Below are positions 1-5,645 of a DNA stretch of 5,645 nucleotides, in pieces. Source of the stretch: Anaerolineales bacterium. Its GTDB lineage: Bacteria; Chloroflexota; Anaerolineae; Anaerolineales; UBA11657. Within the stretch, counting starts at the first letter, position 1. Each line of letters starts with the position of its first letter. The notes under the pieces were generated by a model. It was given only the letters and a program-made list of their open reading frames with translations, searched no databases and was not told where the DNA came from. Made by a program: the position numbers and the translations under genes. The DNA is taken from the NCBI GenBank assembly GCA_947503585.1, contig CANNEJ010000122.1, positions 1 to 5,645 on the forward strand. The letters run 5' to 3'.

Positions 1-1085
1 ATGTTGGTGCGATCGCGAATAGCTGCCACGCTGGACAGAAAGCGGTCCGGCCGGCCGGTGCTGGCAGCTGCAATAACGGTCGCATCTGATCGGCGCAGCT
101 TGTCTTTGCCGTCTTTGCGCAGCGCAGCACCTTCAAAGGCCGGCCCCACATGCGATAGATCGCCGCTGATAACAACCAACGTGCGCCGGCTGCGCATGAC
201 TGCATGGCACTGTGAGATAAATCCTTCGAAGACATGGTTGGATGAAATGTCAGCGCCACCGCGCACATATTCACCAAGCGATCCCACAAGTACTGGCAGT
301 AACGCCACCGGCTGGCCGCCGCGCATGTGGTGCAGCCAGTTGGCAACCAACTCCAGCGAGTGCTCGCCGCGGTGATGCAGCTCGTGTGCGAACACGCGCG
401 CGGTACCCAGCGTGCCGGCTAGCTCGTCCACAAGCCTAAGCTCGGTGGGTAGCACGCCATACGGCGTGGCGTAACTCTGGCGCGTGAGCGTCAGCTCTGG
501 TTCGCCGAGGCTGTGGTCTGTGCCAAGCAGGATCACCAGCTCGGCTTGCTGCGCTGCAGCTGCGCCTGCCTGCCACAACGCCGCGTATGCGGCATGGCCG
601 CGCCCGTAATCAATGTGCGGGCTGTACAGCGCGCGGTAGTCCGCAGTCCCTGCTGTTGCACCAGCATCCGCCAGATAGCCGTTAAACATTTCGCGCAGCG
701 CCGCCGGCTCTGCGGGGTAACTTTCGCCGGCACTGCTGAGTGCGCGGTGCGGCAGTGCCTGAAAATCAAAGACTGCCTGCGCAAAGGCTCGGGCGGAATT
801 GTCGTTTTCAAGCAGCTTTGCATCATCAAGCGCGGACAGCAGCTGTTGCAGCTGCGCGCTGCCAACCACAAGATTGAAGCGTGATTGCAGTTGCGCTGGC
901 AGTCGCTCCACGGTATTGCTGCCATCGAGCATCCCCAACACGGGCGTCAGCGGGTGTGGCAGCACAACGCTGTGCGCGCACAAATTAAGTGGATCGCGCA
1001 GCAGCAAGCCATTGTGCTCGCCGTTATTGATTGGGCGGCCGCCAATCTGGCGCAGTTTCGGGCGGTCAGCCGGTGCGAAGGTCAA
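1..1085 (-). CDS. AmmeMemoRadiSam system protein B (Memo family), C-terminus cut by window edge
   Basis: Reading leftward from a TTG at 1085 there are 361 open codons to the window edge, with no stop. Residues about 155-315 carry the Memo-family landmarks: PHIDYGRG (His157), LLGTDHSLG (His191), EHSLE (His242) and ISGDLSHVG (Asp309, His312). In human Memo1, the equivalents of His157 and His191, plus a C-terminal Cys, bind metal; that Cys would lie outside the window. The family shares the fold of class III extradiol dioxygenases. In prokaryotes it is often encoded near an AMMECR1-like protein and a radical SAM enzyme, and its reaction is unknown. Residues 1-110 form an extra N-terminal region (PKLRQIGGRPI, LLLRDP) before the usual family start at SAGESYPAEP (118-127). 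The TTG was chosen because it keeps this region in frame and overlaps the exporter stop by four bases (TTGA), a common coupling arrangement. The family call is firm; the exact start is less certain. Confidence 0.88.
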   Translation of the reverse strand, partial: MTFAPADRPKLRQIGGRPINNGEHNGLLLRDPLNLCAHSVVLPHPLTPVLGMLDGSNTVERLPAQLQSRFNLVVGSAQLQQLLSALDDAKLLENDNSARAFAQAVFDFQALPHRALSSAGESYPAEPAALREMFNGYLADAGATAGTADYRALYSPHIDYGRGHAAYAALWQAGAAAAQQAELVILLGTDHSLGEPELTLTRQSYATPYGVLPTELRLVDELAGTLGTARVFAHELHHRGEHSLELVANWLHHMRGGQPVALLPVLVGSLGEYVRGGADISSNHVFEGFISQCHAVMRSRRTLVVISGDLSHVGPAFEGAALRKDGKDKLRRSDATVIAAASTGRPDRFLSSVAAIRDRTN

Positions 1086-3055
1086 ACTTCGAGTGCGGCG
1101 GCTTCCGCGGCGAATTGCAGCGGCCGCTCAAATTGCGTGCGGAAGAGATTGGCGTACAAGCCGTCTTGCGCCAGCAGCGTTGTGTGCTTGCCCTGCTCTA
1201 CCAGGCGGCCATGGTCCAGCACCAATATCAAATCGGCCGCAAGAATTGTGGACAAGCGGTGTGCAATCACAATGCTTGTGCGGCCTTTGAAGAGCGGCTT
1301 GAGTGCCTGTTGAATGAGTGCCTCAGATTGTGAGTCTAACGACGAAGTGGCTTCATCTAAAATCAGGATTGGCGGATCTTTGAGAATGGCACGCGCAATC
1401 GCCACGCGTTGCTTCTCGCCACCAGACAGTCGATACCCGCGCTCGCCGACTACCGTCTCAAGTTGCTCGGGCAGGCTGCGCACGAAGTCGCCCAGCTGGG
1501 CCACTTCGCACGCGGCCCACAGCTGATCCATTGTGGCGTCCGGTTTTGCATACAGCAGATTGGAGCGCAGCGAGTCGTGAAACAGATAGGTCTCCTGCGT
1601 CACCATGCCAATTGCATTTGCAAGTGTGTCCAGGCGCAAGTCGCGCAGGTCATAGCCGTCGAGCCGGATGCTGCCGGACGTCGGGTCATAAAGGCGCGGT
1701 ACCAGGTAGGTCAGCGTCGTCTTGCCGGCGCCGCTTGGGCCCACAACCGCAGCCAGCTGGCCGGGCTCAATCGCAAAGGTAATGTCTTGCAGCGCGTGAG
1801 CGCGGTCGGCGGTGATGGTGTAATCGGTTGTATCGGGATCCGCGTGGCGCCCATGGCGCTGCTGGGATTTGAGGCGTGCGCCAATCTTTGCCGGGTGGCT
1901 GCCATTGGTGGCAGGCTGTTGCCCGTCGGCGGGCGCTGCAGCCAGATAGCGGAATCCAACCGCTGCAAACTCAACGCGGCCGCGCGGGCGCGTTAAATGA
2001 ATTGCCGCGGGCCGGTCGTCGATTTCCACCGGCAGATCGAGCACTTCAAACACGCGCTCAAAACTAACCATCGAGCTGGCGAGATCCACGCGCGCATTTG
2101 CGAGTGATGAGATCGGGCCGTACAGGCCGCCCAAGTAAGAAGCGAAGGCAACAATTGTGCCGATTGTAAAGCTGCCTTCCAGCACAAGGTGGCCGCCGAC
2201 CCAAAACACCAGCGCCGTGCCCACTGCGCTGATAAGCCCCAGCCCCATAAAGAACCAACGCCCGATGATGGACGAGCGCACACCGATGTCCGCCACCTGC
2301 TGGCTGCGGCTGCGGAACTGCGCAAAGTTCTCGGGCTGGCGCCCAAAAATTTTCATCAGTAATATTCCGCTCACATTCAGCGTTTCATTCATGAGCGCAT
2401 TCATCTTGGCATTAATTTCAAAGCCCTGCTGCGTGAGCTCGCGCAGGCGGCCACCCACGCGGCGCGCCGGCAAAATGAATAAAGGCAGCACCACAATGCT
2501 GAGAACGGTAAGGCGCCACTCCAGCGTAATCATGATGCCCAGCGTGAGCAGCGCTTGAATCACGTTGGTGATTGTGCCCACCAGTGTGCCGGTGACTGCC
2601 CGTTGTGCGCCAACCACATCGTTGTTGAGGCGCGCCATGATCTCGCCGGTTTTGGTGTGCGTAAAGAAGCGCAATGACATGCGCTGCATGTGGCTGTACA
2701 AAGCCTGGCGCAACTCACAGATCAGGTCCTCGCCCATGCGCGCACTGATGTTGCGCTGCCAAACCCCCAACAATCCATTGATAAGTGGAACTGCCACCAG
2801 CGCTAGAGCCACCAGATTCAGCTGGGAATAGTTGCGGGTGGGCAGGGTGGTATCCAGCAGCTGCCGCATGAGCAGCGGCGGTGCCAGCCCCACTAAGGTG
2901 GAGGCGCCGATTAAGCCCAGTACCAGAGCGGTTTGCCAGCGGTATGGCCGTGCATATTCCCAAACGCGCAGCAACAAAGCGCGATCCAGCTGCGGAGAGC
3001 TCTTTTCATCTGAGCCCATGAAGGCCCACCAGTTGCCATGCCCTGCGTTAAACAT
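1082..3055 (-). CDS. ABC exporter, fused transmembrane and ATPase domains (MsbA/MDR type)
   Basis: This 657-residue protein has the layout of a half-size ABC exporter. The transmembrane domain spans about 38-320, with hydrophobic segments near 42-63, 79-97, 158-178, 180-197, 268-290 and 297-315. The ATPase domain spans about 358-640. It contains Walker A GPSGAGKTT (439-447), Q-loop Gln487, signature LSGGE (543-547), Walker B ILILDEATS with catalytic Glu568, D-loop SSLD, and H-loop His599. All catalytic residues are present, so it could work as a homodimer; no partner half-transporter is in the window. The likely location is the inner membrane. The substrate (lipid, drug or peptide) cannot be read from sequence. 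A hydrophilic insertion of about 47 residues follows the putative A-loop Tyr370. The ATG at 3055 is preferred because the Trp-Trp/Asp-Glu-Lys block at 9-18 looks conserved, as I recall it from related exporters. It lacks a Shine-Dalgarno sequence, and Met13 (3019) is an alternative. The gene overlaps the Memo gene downstream. Confidence 0.95.
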   Translation of the reverse strand: MFNAGHGNWWAFMGSDEKSSPQLDRALLLRVWEYARPYRWQTALVLGLIGASTLVGLAPPLLMRQLLDTTLPTRNYSQLNLVALALVAVPLINGLLGVWQRNISARMGEDLICELRQALYSHMQRMSLRFFTHTKTGEIMARLNNDVVGAQRAVTGTLVGTITNVIQALLTLGIMITLEWRLTVLSIVVLPLFILPARRVGGRLRELTQQGFEINAKMNALMNETLNVSGILLMKIFGRQPENFAQFRSRSQQVADIGVRSSIIGRWFFMGLGLISAVGTALVFWVGGHLVLEGSFTIGTIVAFASYLGGLYGPISSLANARVDLASSMVSFERVFEVLDLPVEIDDRPAAIHLTRPRGRVEFAAVGFRYLAAAPADGQQPATNGSHPAKIGARLKSQQRHGRHADPDTTDYTITADRAHALQDITFAIEPGQLAAVVGPSGAGKTTLTYLVPRLYDPTSGSIRLDGYDLRDLRLDTLANAIGMVTQETYLFHDSLRSNLLYAKPDATMDQLWAACEVAQLGDFVRSLPEQLETVVGERGYRLSGGEKQRVAIARAILKDPPILILDEATSSLDSQSEALIQQALKPLFKGRTSIVIAHRLSTILAADLILVLDHGRLVEQGKHTTLLAQDGLYANLFRTQFERPLQFAAEAAALEV

Positions 3056-3071
3056 TCGATTTGATGTGCTT

Positions 3072-3081
3072 GATTATAATC
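3072..3081. promoter_or_regulatory. Candidate shared divergent promoter: palindromic -10 element
   Basis: The ten bases GATTATAATC equal their own reverse complement. They contain TATAAT on the plus strand (3075-3080) and TATAAT on the minus strand (3078-3073). Rightward transcription would start near 3087, giving about 32 bases of leader before the nitroreductase ATG. Leftward transcription would start near 3066, giving a leader of only about 11 bases before the exporter ATG at 3055, which has no Shine-Dalgarno sequence. I see no good -35 hexamer at the usual 16-18 base spacing in either direction. The hexamer matches are seen directly; promoter activity is inferred. Confidence 0.55.
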
Positions 3082-3104
3082 CGCGAGTTGCAGATTGAAT
3101 TCTT

Positions 3105-3112
3105 GGGAGGAG
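3105..3112 (+). promoter_or_regulatory. Ribosome binding site of the nitroreductase gene
   Basis: GGGAGGAG lies six bases before the ATG at 3119. It is a near-perfect Shine-Dalgarno sequence. It fixes the start at 3119 rather than at the upstream in-frame ATG at 3095, which lies before the binding site. Confidence 0.85.
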
Positions 3113-3118
3113 CTTAGC

Positions 3119-3784
3119 ATGGACATAGCCACTGTGGACAAACTGCTGACAACCACGCGCTCGGTGCGCAAGCGGCTGGACCTGACCCGTGCGGTAGACC
3201 CGCAGCTGGTTGCGGACTGTCTGGAGATTGCGGTGCAGGCGCCGACCGGCTCAAACTCGCAGGGCTATCACTTTGTGGTGGTGACTGATGCGGCCAAACG
3301 CGCTGCGCTGGCGGAACTGTACCGGGCTGCGTGGACGGACTACCGCGCAGCAACCGCCGGCCAGCCGCCGGTGTGGAACGTGCGCGATCCGCGCATGGCG
3401 CGCGCCCGGCTGGTGCGGGATTCGGCGAGCTACCTTGCCGAGCACTTGCAATCTGTGCCGATGCTAATTGTGGCGTGCGTGGATTGCCGCGTGGAGCATG
3501 CACCCGCCATGGTGCAGGCATCGCTGTACGGCTCGATTCTGCCGGCGGTCTGGTCGTTGATGCTGGCACTGCGGGCGCGGGGTGTGGGCAGTGCTTGGAC
3601 AACGCTGCACCTGATGCACGAAGAGCAGGCCGCAAAACTTTTGAACATCCCGGCAGGCGTCACGCAGGCTGCGCTGCTCCCGGTGGCATACTTTCTTGGC
3701 GATGATTTTGCGCCTGCCAAACGGCTGGCGGCGCGTGAGCGCACTTACTGGGATGCTTGGGGCGAGCTTAGCGCTGTAAATTGA
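3119..3784 (+). CDS. Nitroreductase-family FMN-dependent oxidoreductase
   Basis: This 221-residue protein is of usual nitroreductase length and has the family's three FMN-contact regions. These are TTRSVRKRL at 12-20 (the Arg-Ser-x-Arg phosphate-binding motif), QAPTGSNSQGYHFVVV at 40-55, and the helix plus loop GSILPAVWSLMLALRARGVGSAW at 138-160. The last has the typical Gly-x-Gly-Ser-x-Trp turn. The C-terminal FAPAKR (197-202) matches the basic residues that usually close the flavin site. Family members are soluble homodimers that use NAD(P)H to reduce nitro groups, quinones, flavins or other small molecules; the substrate here cannot be inferred. There is no signal peptide or membrane segment. 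The start at 3119 is set by the strong upstream GGGAGGAG. The gene is divergent from the ABC exporter across a 63-base gap and is followed by a 151-base gap before the rhodanese, so it may be transcribed alone. Confidence 0.9.
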   Translation: MDIATVDKLLTTTRSVRKRLDLTRAVDPQLVADCLEIAVQAPTGSNSQGYHFVVVTDAAKRAALAELYRAAWTDYRAATAGQPPVWNVRDPRMARARLVRDSASYLAEHLQSVPMLIVACVDCRVEHAPAMVQASLYGSILPAVWSLMLALRARGVGSAWTTLHLMHEEQAAKLLNIPAGVTQAALLPVAYFLGDDFAPAKRLAARERTYWDAWGELSAVN

Positions 3785-3864
3785 TGGCTTGAGGCAGGGT
3801 GGCAGTTAATGCTAAATCGGCGCCAAATGGCATTGTGCAGGCACGTGGGCGATAACCGGCAGGC

Positions 3865-3873
3865 TGGTAAAAT
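3865..3873 (+). promoter_or_regulatory. Candidate extended -10 promoter for the rhodanese/dehydrogenase unit
   Basis: TGGTAAAAT fits the extended -10 form (TGn followed by a TATAAT-like hexamer, TAAAAT at 3868-3873). It lies in the gap between the nitroreductase and rhodanese genes and predicts a transcript start near 3880, about 56 bases before the rhodanese ATG. A second weaker hexamer, TAAGAT, sits at 3880-3885. No clear -35 element is visible. The local A/T-rich patch stands out from the GC-rich surroundings. This is inference from motif match alone. Confidence 0.35.
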
Positions 3874-3935
3874 CCCAAATAAGATAACACTCGGCGGTGC
3901 GTGCGCCGGGTTCTTTCCCTGGCTTCACCGATCAA

Positions 3936-4247
3936 ATGCCCGAACCTACCGATATTTCTGTTACCGAGCTGCGTAACCTGCTGAGCAAGACGCCGCTGCC
4001 GTTTGTGCTGGACATCCGCGAGTTGGAAGAGCTGACCGGTGGCATGGTTGCGGGTGCGGTGCACATCCCGATGAACGACATTCCGGGGCGGCTGGCAGAG
4101 CTGCCGGCTGCGGGGCCGATTGTTGTTTACTGCGAGCACGGCATGCGCAGCCAGATGGTGGCGGAATGGATGGCGGGCCAAAGCTTCAAAGATGTGCGCA
4201 GTCTCACGGGCGGTTTTTCGCAGTGGGGCCCGGGTATGCGCGCCTAA
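3936..4247 (+). CDS. Single-domain rhodanese-like sulfurtransferase
   Basis: The product is 103 residues, the normal size for a stand-alone rhodanese domain of the GlpE/PspE type. Landmarks are FVLDIRELEELTGGMVAGAVHIPM (23-46), containing the Asp-x-Arg-x-x-Glu and Gly-x-x-x-Gly-Ala-x-x-Ile-Pro pattern, the active-site loop CEHGMRS (66-72) with nucleophile Cys66, and the closing LTGGFSQW (90-97). Such proteins carry a persulfide on the cysteine and pass sulfur to acceptors such as cyanide, thioredoxin or cofactor-assembly enzymes; the physiological acceptor here is unknown. It is probably cytoplasmic. The ATG at 3936 was chosen because it gives a normal N-terminus; an in-frame GTG at 3897 would add 13 residues without family features. 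Neither start has a clear Shine-Dalgarno sequence. The stop lies 23 bases before the acyl-CoA dehydrogenase, so the two are probably co-transcribed. Confidence 0.9.
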   Translation: MPEPTDISVTELRNLLSKTPLPFVLDIRELEELTGGMVAGAVHIPMNDIPGRLAELPAAGPIVVYCEHGMRSQMVAEWMAGQSFKDVRSLTGGFSQWGPGMRA

Positions 4248-4255
4248 TCAAGCGG

Positions 4256-4261
4256 TAAGGA
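4256..4261 (+). promoter_or_regulatory. Ribosome binding site of the acyl-CoA dehydrogenase gene
   Basis: TAAGGA lies nine bases before the ATG at 4271, between the rhodanese stop (4247) and the dehydrogenase start. It is a moderate Shine-Dalgarno match at slightly long spacing, and it supports the 4271 start. Confidence 0.6.
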
Positions 4262-4270
4262 TCTATAACC

Positions 4271-5485
4271 ATGGACTTCACTCTTTCGGAGGAGCATCGC
4301 CAGGTTCAAAAGATGGTGCGCGACTTTGCCGTGCGCGAAGTTGCGCCGGTCATAAAAGAGTTCGATCGCAAGCAGCAGATGCCGCCGTTCATCCTGCCCC
4401 GGCTGGCAGAGCTGGGCTTGTTGGGACTTTGCATCCCAGTGAAGTACGGCGGGCAGGGCATGGATTATTTGGCGCTTGGCATTGCATGTGAGGAGCTTGA
4501 CGCGGTGGATACGGCGCTGCGCACGGCGCTCTCCGTGCATGTGGGCCTCAATTCGCTTGCGCTGCTGCAGTGGGGCACTGAGGCGCAGAAGCAGCAGTTT
4601 CTGGTGCCGCAGGCGCGCGGCGAGAAGTACGCAATGTATGGACTTACCGAGCCGGCAGCCGGCTCAGACGTTGCCGGAATGCTCAGCACCGCAAAGCGCG
4701 ATGGCTCGGACTACATTCTCAACGGAGAAAAAATGTGGATCTCGCTTGCGACCAAGGCGCACCATATTCTTTGGTTTGCAAAGACAGAGAGCAAGAGCGA
4801 TGATCCGCATGATGCGATTACTGCGTTTATGGTGGAAACGGACCGGCCGGGCGTTACAGTCGGTGATATTCACGGCAAGCTGGGCGTGCGAGCGGGCAGC
4901 ACTGGCTGGGTAAATTGCTCCGGGGTGCGCGTGCCGGAAGGCAACCGCATCGGACTGGAAGGCGAGGGCTTCCGGATTGCGATGAGCTGCCTTGATAGCG
5001 GGCGCTACACGGTCGGTGCCGGCTGCGTCGGCGTCATTCGCGCTTCGTTGGAGGCCAGCGTGAAGTATGCCCGCGAGCGCAAGACATTCGGGCGCGAGAT
5101 CGGGCGTCACCAGCTGGTGCAGCAAAAGATTGCGGGGATGGCCCGTGACTATCAGATTGGCGAGCTGCTGTATCACAAAGTGGCATGGATGAAGAACCGC
5201 GGGCAGCGCAATACGCGCGAGACTTCAACGCTGAAATGGTTTGCGACGGAGGCGGCGTTTGAGGCGGCCAACAATGCCATTCAGGTGCATGGCTCGTATG
5301 GATACTCGGATGAGTACGATGTTGAGCGTTACATGCGCAATGCACGCGTGACCACAATCTATGAGGGTACCTCCGAGATTCAGCAGCTGATGCAGGCCGG
5401 CATTGCGCTCGGCTACCGCACGGATGGCGCGCTGCGCTGCGAGCTACCGGCGTTTGATGCGGCAGCCTGGCAGGCGGAGAGATAA
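4271..5485 (+). CDS. Acyl-CoA dehydrogenase, possibly glutaryl-CoA dehydrogenase-like
   Basis: This 404-residue protein is a full-length FAD-dependent acyl-CoA dehydrogenase. It oxidises an acyl-CoA to the 2,3-enoyl-CoA and normally passes electrons to electron-transfer flavoprotein. The N-terminal helical domain is about 1-120. Family signature 1, YGLTEPAAGSDVA, is at 123-135, followed by the beta domain with NGEKMWIS (151-158). The C-terminal helical domain is about 235-385, with ERKTFGREIGRHQ (269-281), VHGSYGYSDEYDVERYMRNA (339-358) and TIYEGTSEIQ (362-371). Glu365 is the expected catalytic base. Arg84, in LRTALSVH, aligns by eye with glutaryl-CoA dehydrogenase Arg94, which binds the distal carboxylate; Tyr364 matches that enzyme's Tyr369. 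A dicarboxylic acyl-CoA such as glutaryl-CoA is therefore a plausible substrate, but the general family call is much safer. The gene follows the rhodanese by 23 bases and precedes a terminator. No electron-transfer flavoprotein gene is in the window. Confidence 0.95.
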   Translation: MDFTLSEEHRQVQKMVRDFAVREVAPVIKEFDRKQQMPPFILPRLAELGLLGLCIPVKYGGQGMDYLALGIACEELDAVDTALRTALSVHVGLNSLALLQWGTEAQKQQFLVPQARGEKYAMYGLTEPAAGSDVAGMLSTAKRDGSDYILNGEKMWISLATKAHHILWFAKTESKSDDPHDAITAFMVETDRPGVTVGDIHGKLGVRAGSTGWVNCSGVRVPEGNRIGLEGEGFRIAMSCLDSGRYTVGAGCVGVIRASLEASVKYARERKTFGREIGRHQLVQQKIAGMARDYQIGELLYHKVAWMKNRGQRNTRETSTLKWFATEAAFEAANNAIQVHGSYGYSDEYDVERYMRNARVTTIYEGTSEIQQLMQAGIALGYRTDGALRCELPAFDAAAWQAER

Positions 5486-5537
5486 ATCTGCGCGCGTAAA
5501 TTCTGGTTGTTTGAGTCTGGTTAGTTAATAAATAATT

Positions 5538-5565
5538 GAGCGCCCGCAGGGCGCTCTTTGTTTTG
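5538..5565 (+). terminator. Rho-independent terminator after the acyl-CoA dehydrogenase
   Basis: GAGCGCCC (5538-5545), loop GCA, and GGGCGCTC (5549-5556) form a perfect 8-bp GC-rich stem, followed directly by TTTGTTTTG. It lies 52 bases after the dehydrogenase stop and would end the rhodanese/dehydrogenase transcript. An A/T-rich run before the stem (about 5527-5537) means it could also work leftward, though less well. Confidence 0.92.
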
Positions 5566-5645
5566 TAGATTTCAATTTTGCGGGCTGGGCTGGGGTGAAT
5601 GCGAATACTGCCCAAGCCGTTGGCGTCGGGAACTTGCTTACGGAT

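Noticed and set aside
47..59. GGCCGGCCGG-type palindromic run near the left edge
   Set aside because: It lies within the Memo coding frame (Gly/Arg/Pro codons), and short GC palindromes are expected at this base composition.
533..925. Minus-strand open frame of 130 codons in a different phase within the Memo gene
   Set aside because: It overlaps the recognisable Memo frame on the same strand and has no motif of its own.
1..1290. Overlapping plus-strand open frames across the left end, including one with an ATG at position 1
   Set aside because: Their translations are rich in Arg, Ser, Cys and Ala with no family pattern, and they lie antisense to the Memo frame, which has clear motifs. They are by-products of GC-rich codon use.
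3835..3844. Small inverted repeat GTGC-AG-GCAC after the nitroreductase gene, considered as a terminator
   Set aside because: The stem is four pairs with a two-base loop and no following T run, so it cannot act as a rho-independent terminator.
5034..5615. Minus-strand frame of 193 codons running through the terminator and into the dehydrogenase
   Set aside because: It is antisense to the conserved C-terminal domain of the dehydrogenase, reads through a perfect terminator hairpin, and has a low-complexity Arg/Ser/Pro/His composition.
5566..5645. Possible start of a further rightward gene (GTG at 5595 or ATG at 5599, both open to the edge)
   Set aside because: Only 15-17 codons are visible, no Shine-Dalgarno sequence is present, and the two phases cannot be told apart. 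Frames on the opposite strand are also partly open, so no gene can be supported.

Overview
The window is a GC-rich bacterial chromosomal segment with tightly packed metabolic and transport genes. I see no rRNA, tRNA, CRISPR array, insertion sequence or phage gene. The lineage is uncertain. The N-terminus of the ABC exporter (a Trp-Trp / Asp-Glu-Lys / ARPY block), the insertion inside its ATPase domain, and the N-terminally extended Memo-family protein all resemble what I remember from Chloroflexota. That is a weak inference from memory, not a search result.

Left half, minus strand (1-3055): a complete single-chain ABC exporter (3055-1082) is followed, with a 4-base stop/start overlap, by an AmmeMemoRadiSam system protein B (Memo family) gene. 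The Memo gene starts at a TTG at 1085 and runs off the left edge of the window, so its C-terminus is missing. The two genes probably share one transcript.

Centre (3056-3118): a short divergent intergenic region holds a perfect palindrome, GATTATAATC. It gives a TATAAT hexamer on both strands, so one site could serve as the -10 element for both the exporter operon and the rightward gene.

Right half, plus strand (3119-5485): an FMN-dependent nitroreductase-family protein with a strong Shine-Dalgarno sequence is followed by a 151-base gap containing a candidate extended -10 promoter. A single-domain rhodanese and an acyl-CoA dehydrogenase come next, separated by 23 bases and probably co-transcribed. 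The unit ends at a clear rho-independent terminator (5538-5565). The last 80 bases hold no gene I can support.

Functionally this is a redox and acyl-CoA neighbourhood beside an exporter/Memo operon. Nothing ties the two halves together beyond the shared promoter region. I did not find a convincing new defence, mobile or RNA system. The points most worth a second look are the symmetric -10 element, the exporter-Memo coupling, the long insertion in the ATPase domain, and an arginine in the dehydrogenase that suggests a dicarboxylic acyl-CoA substrate.
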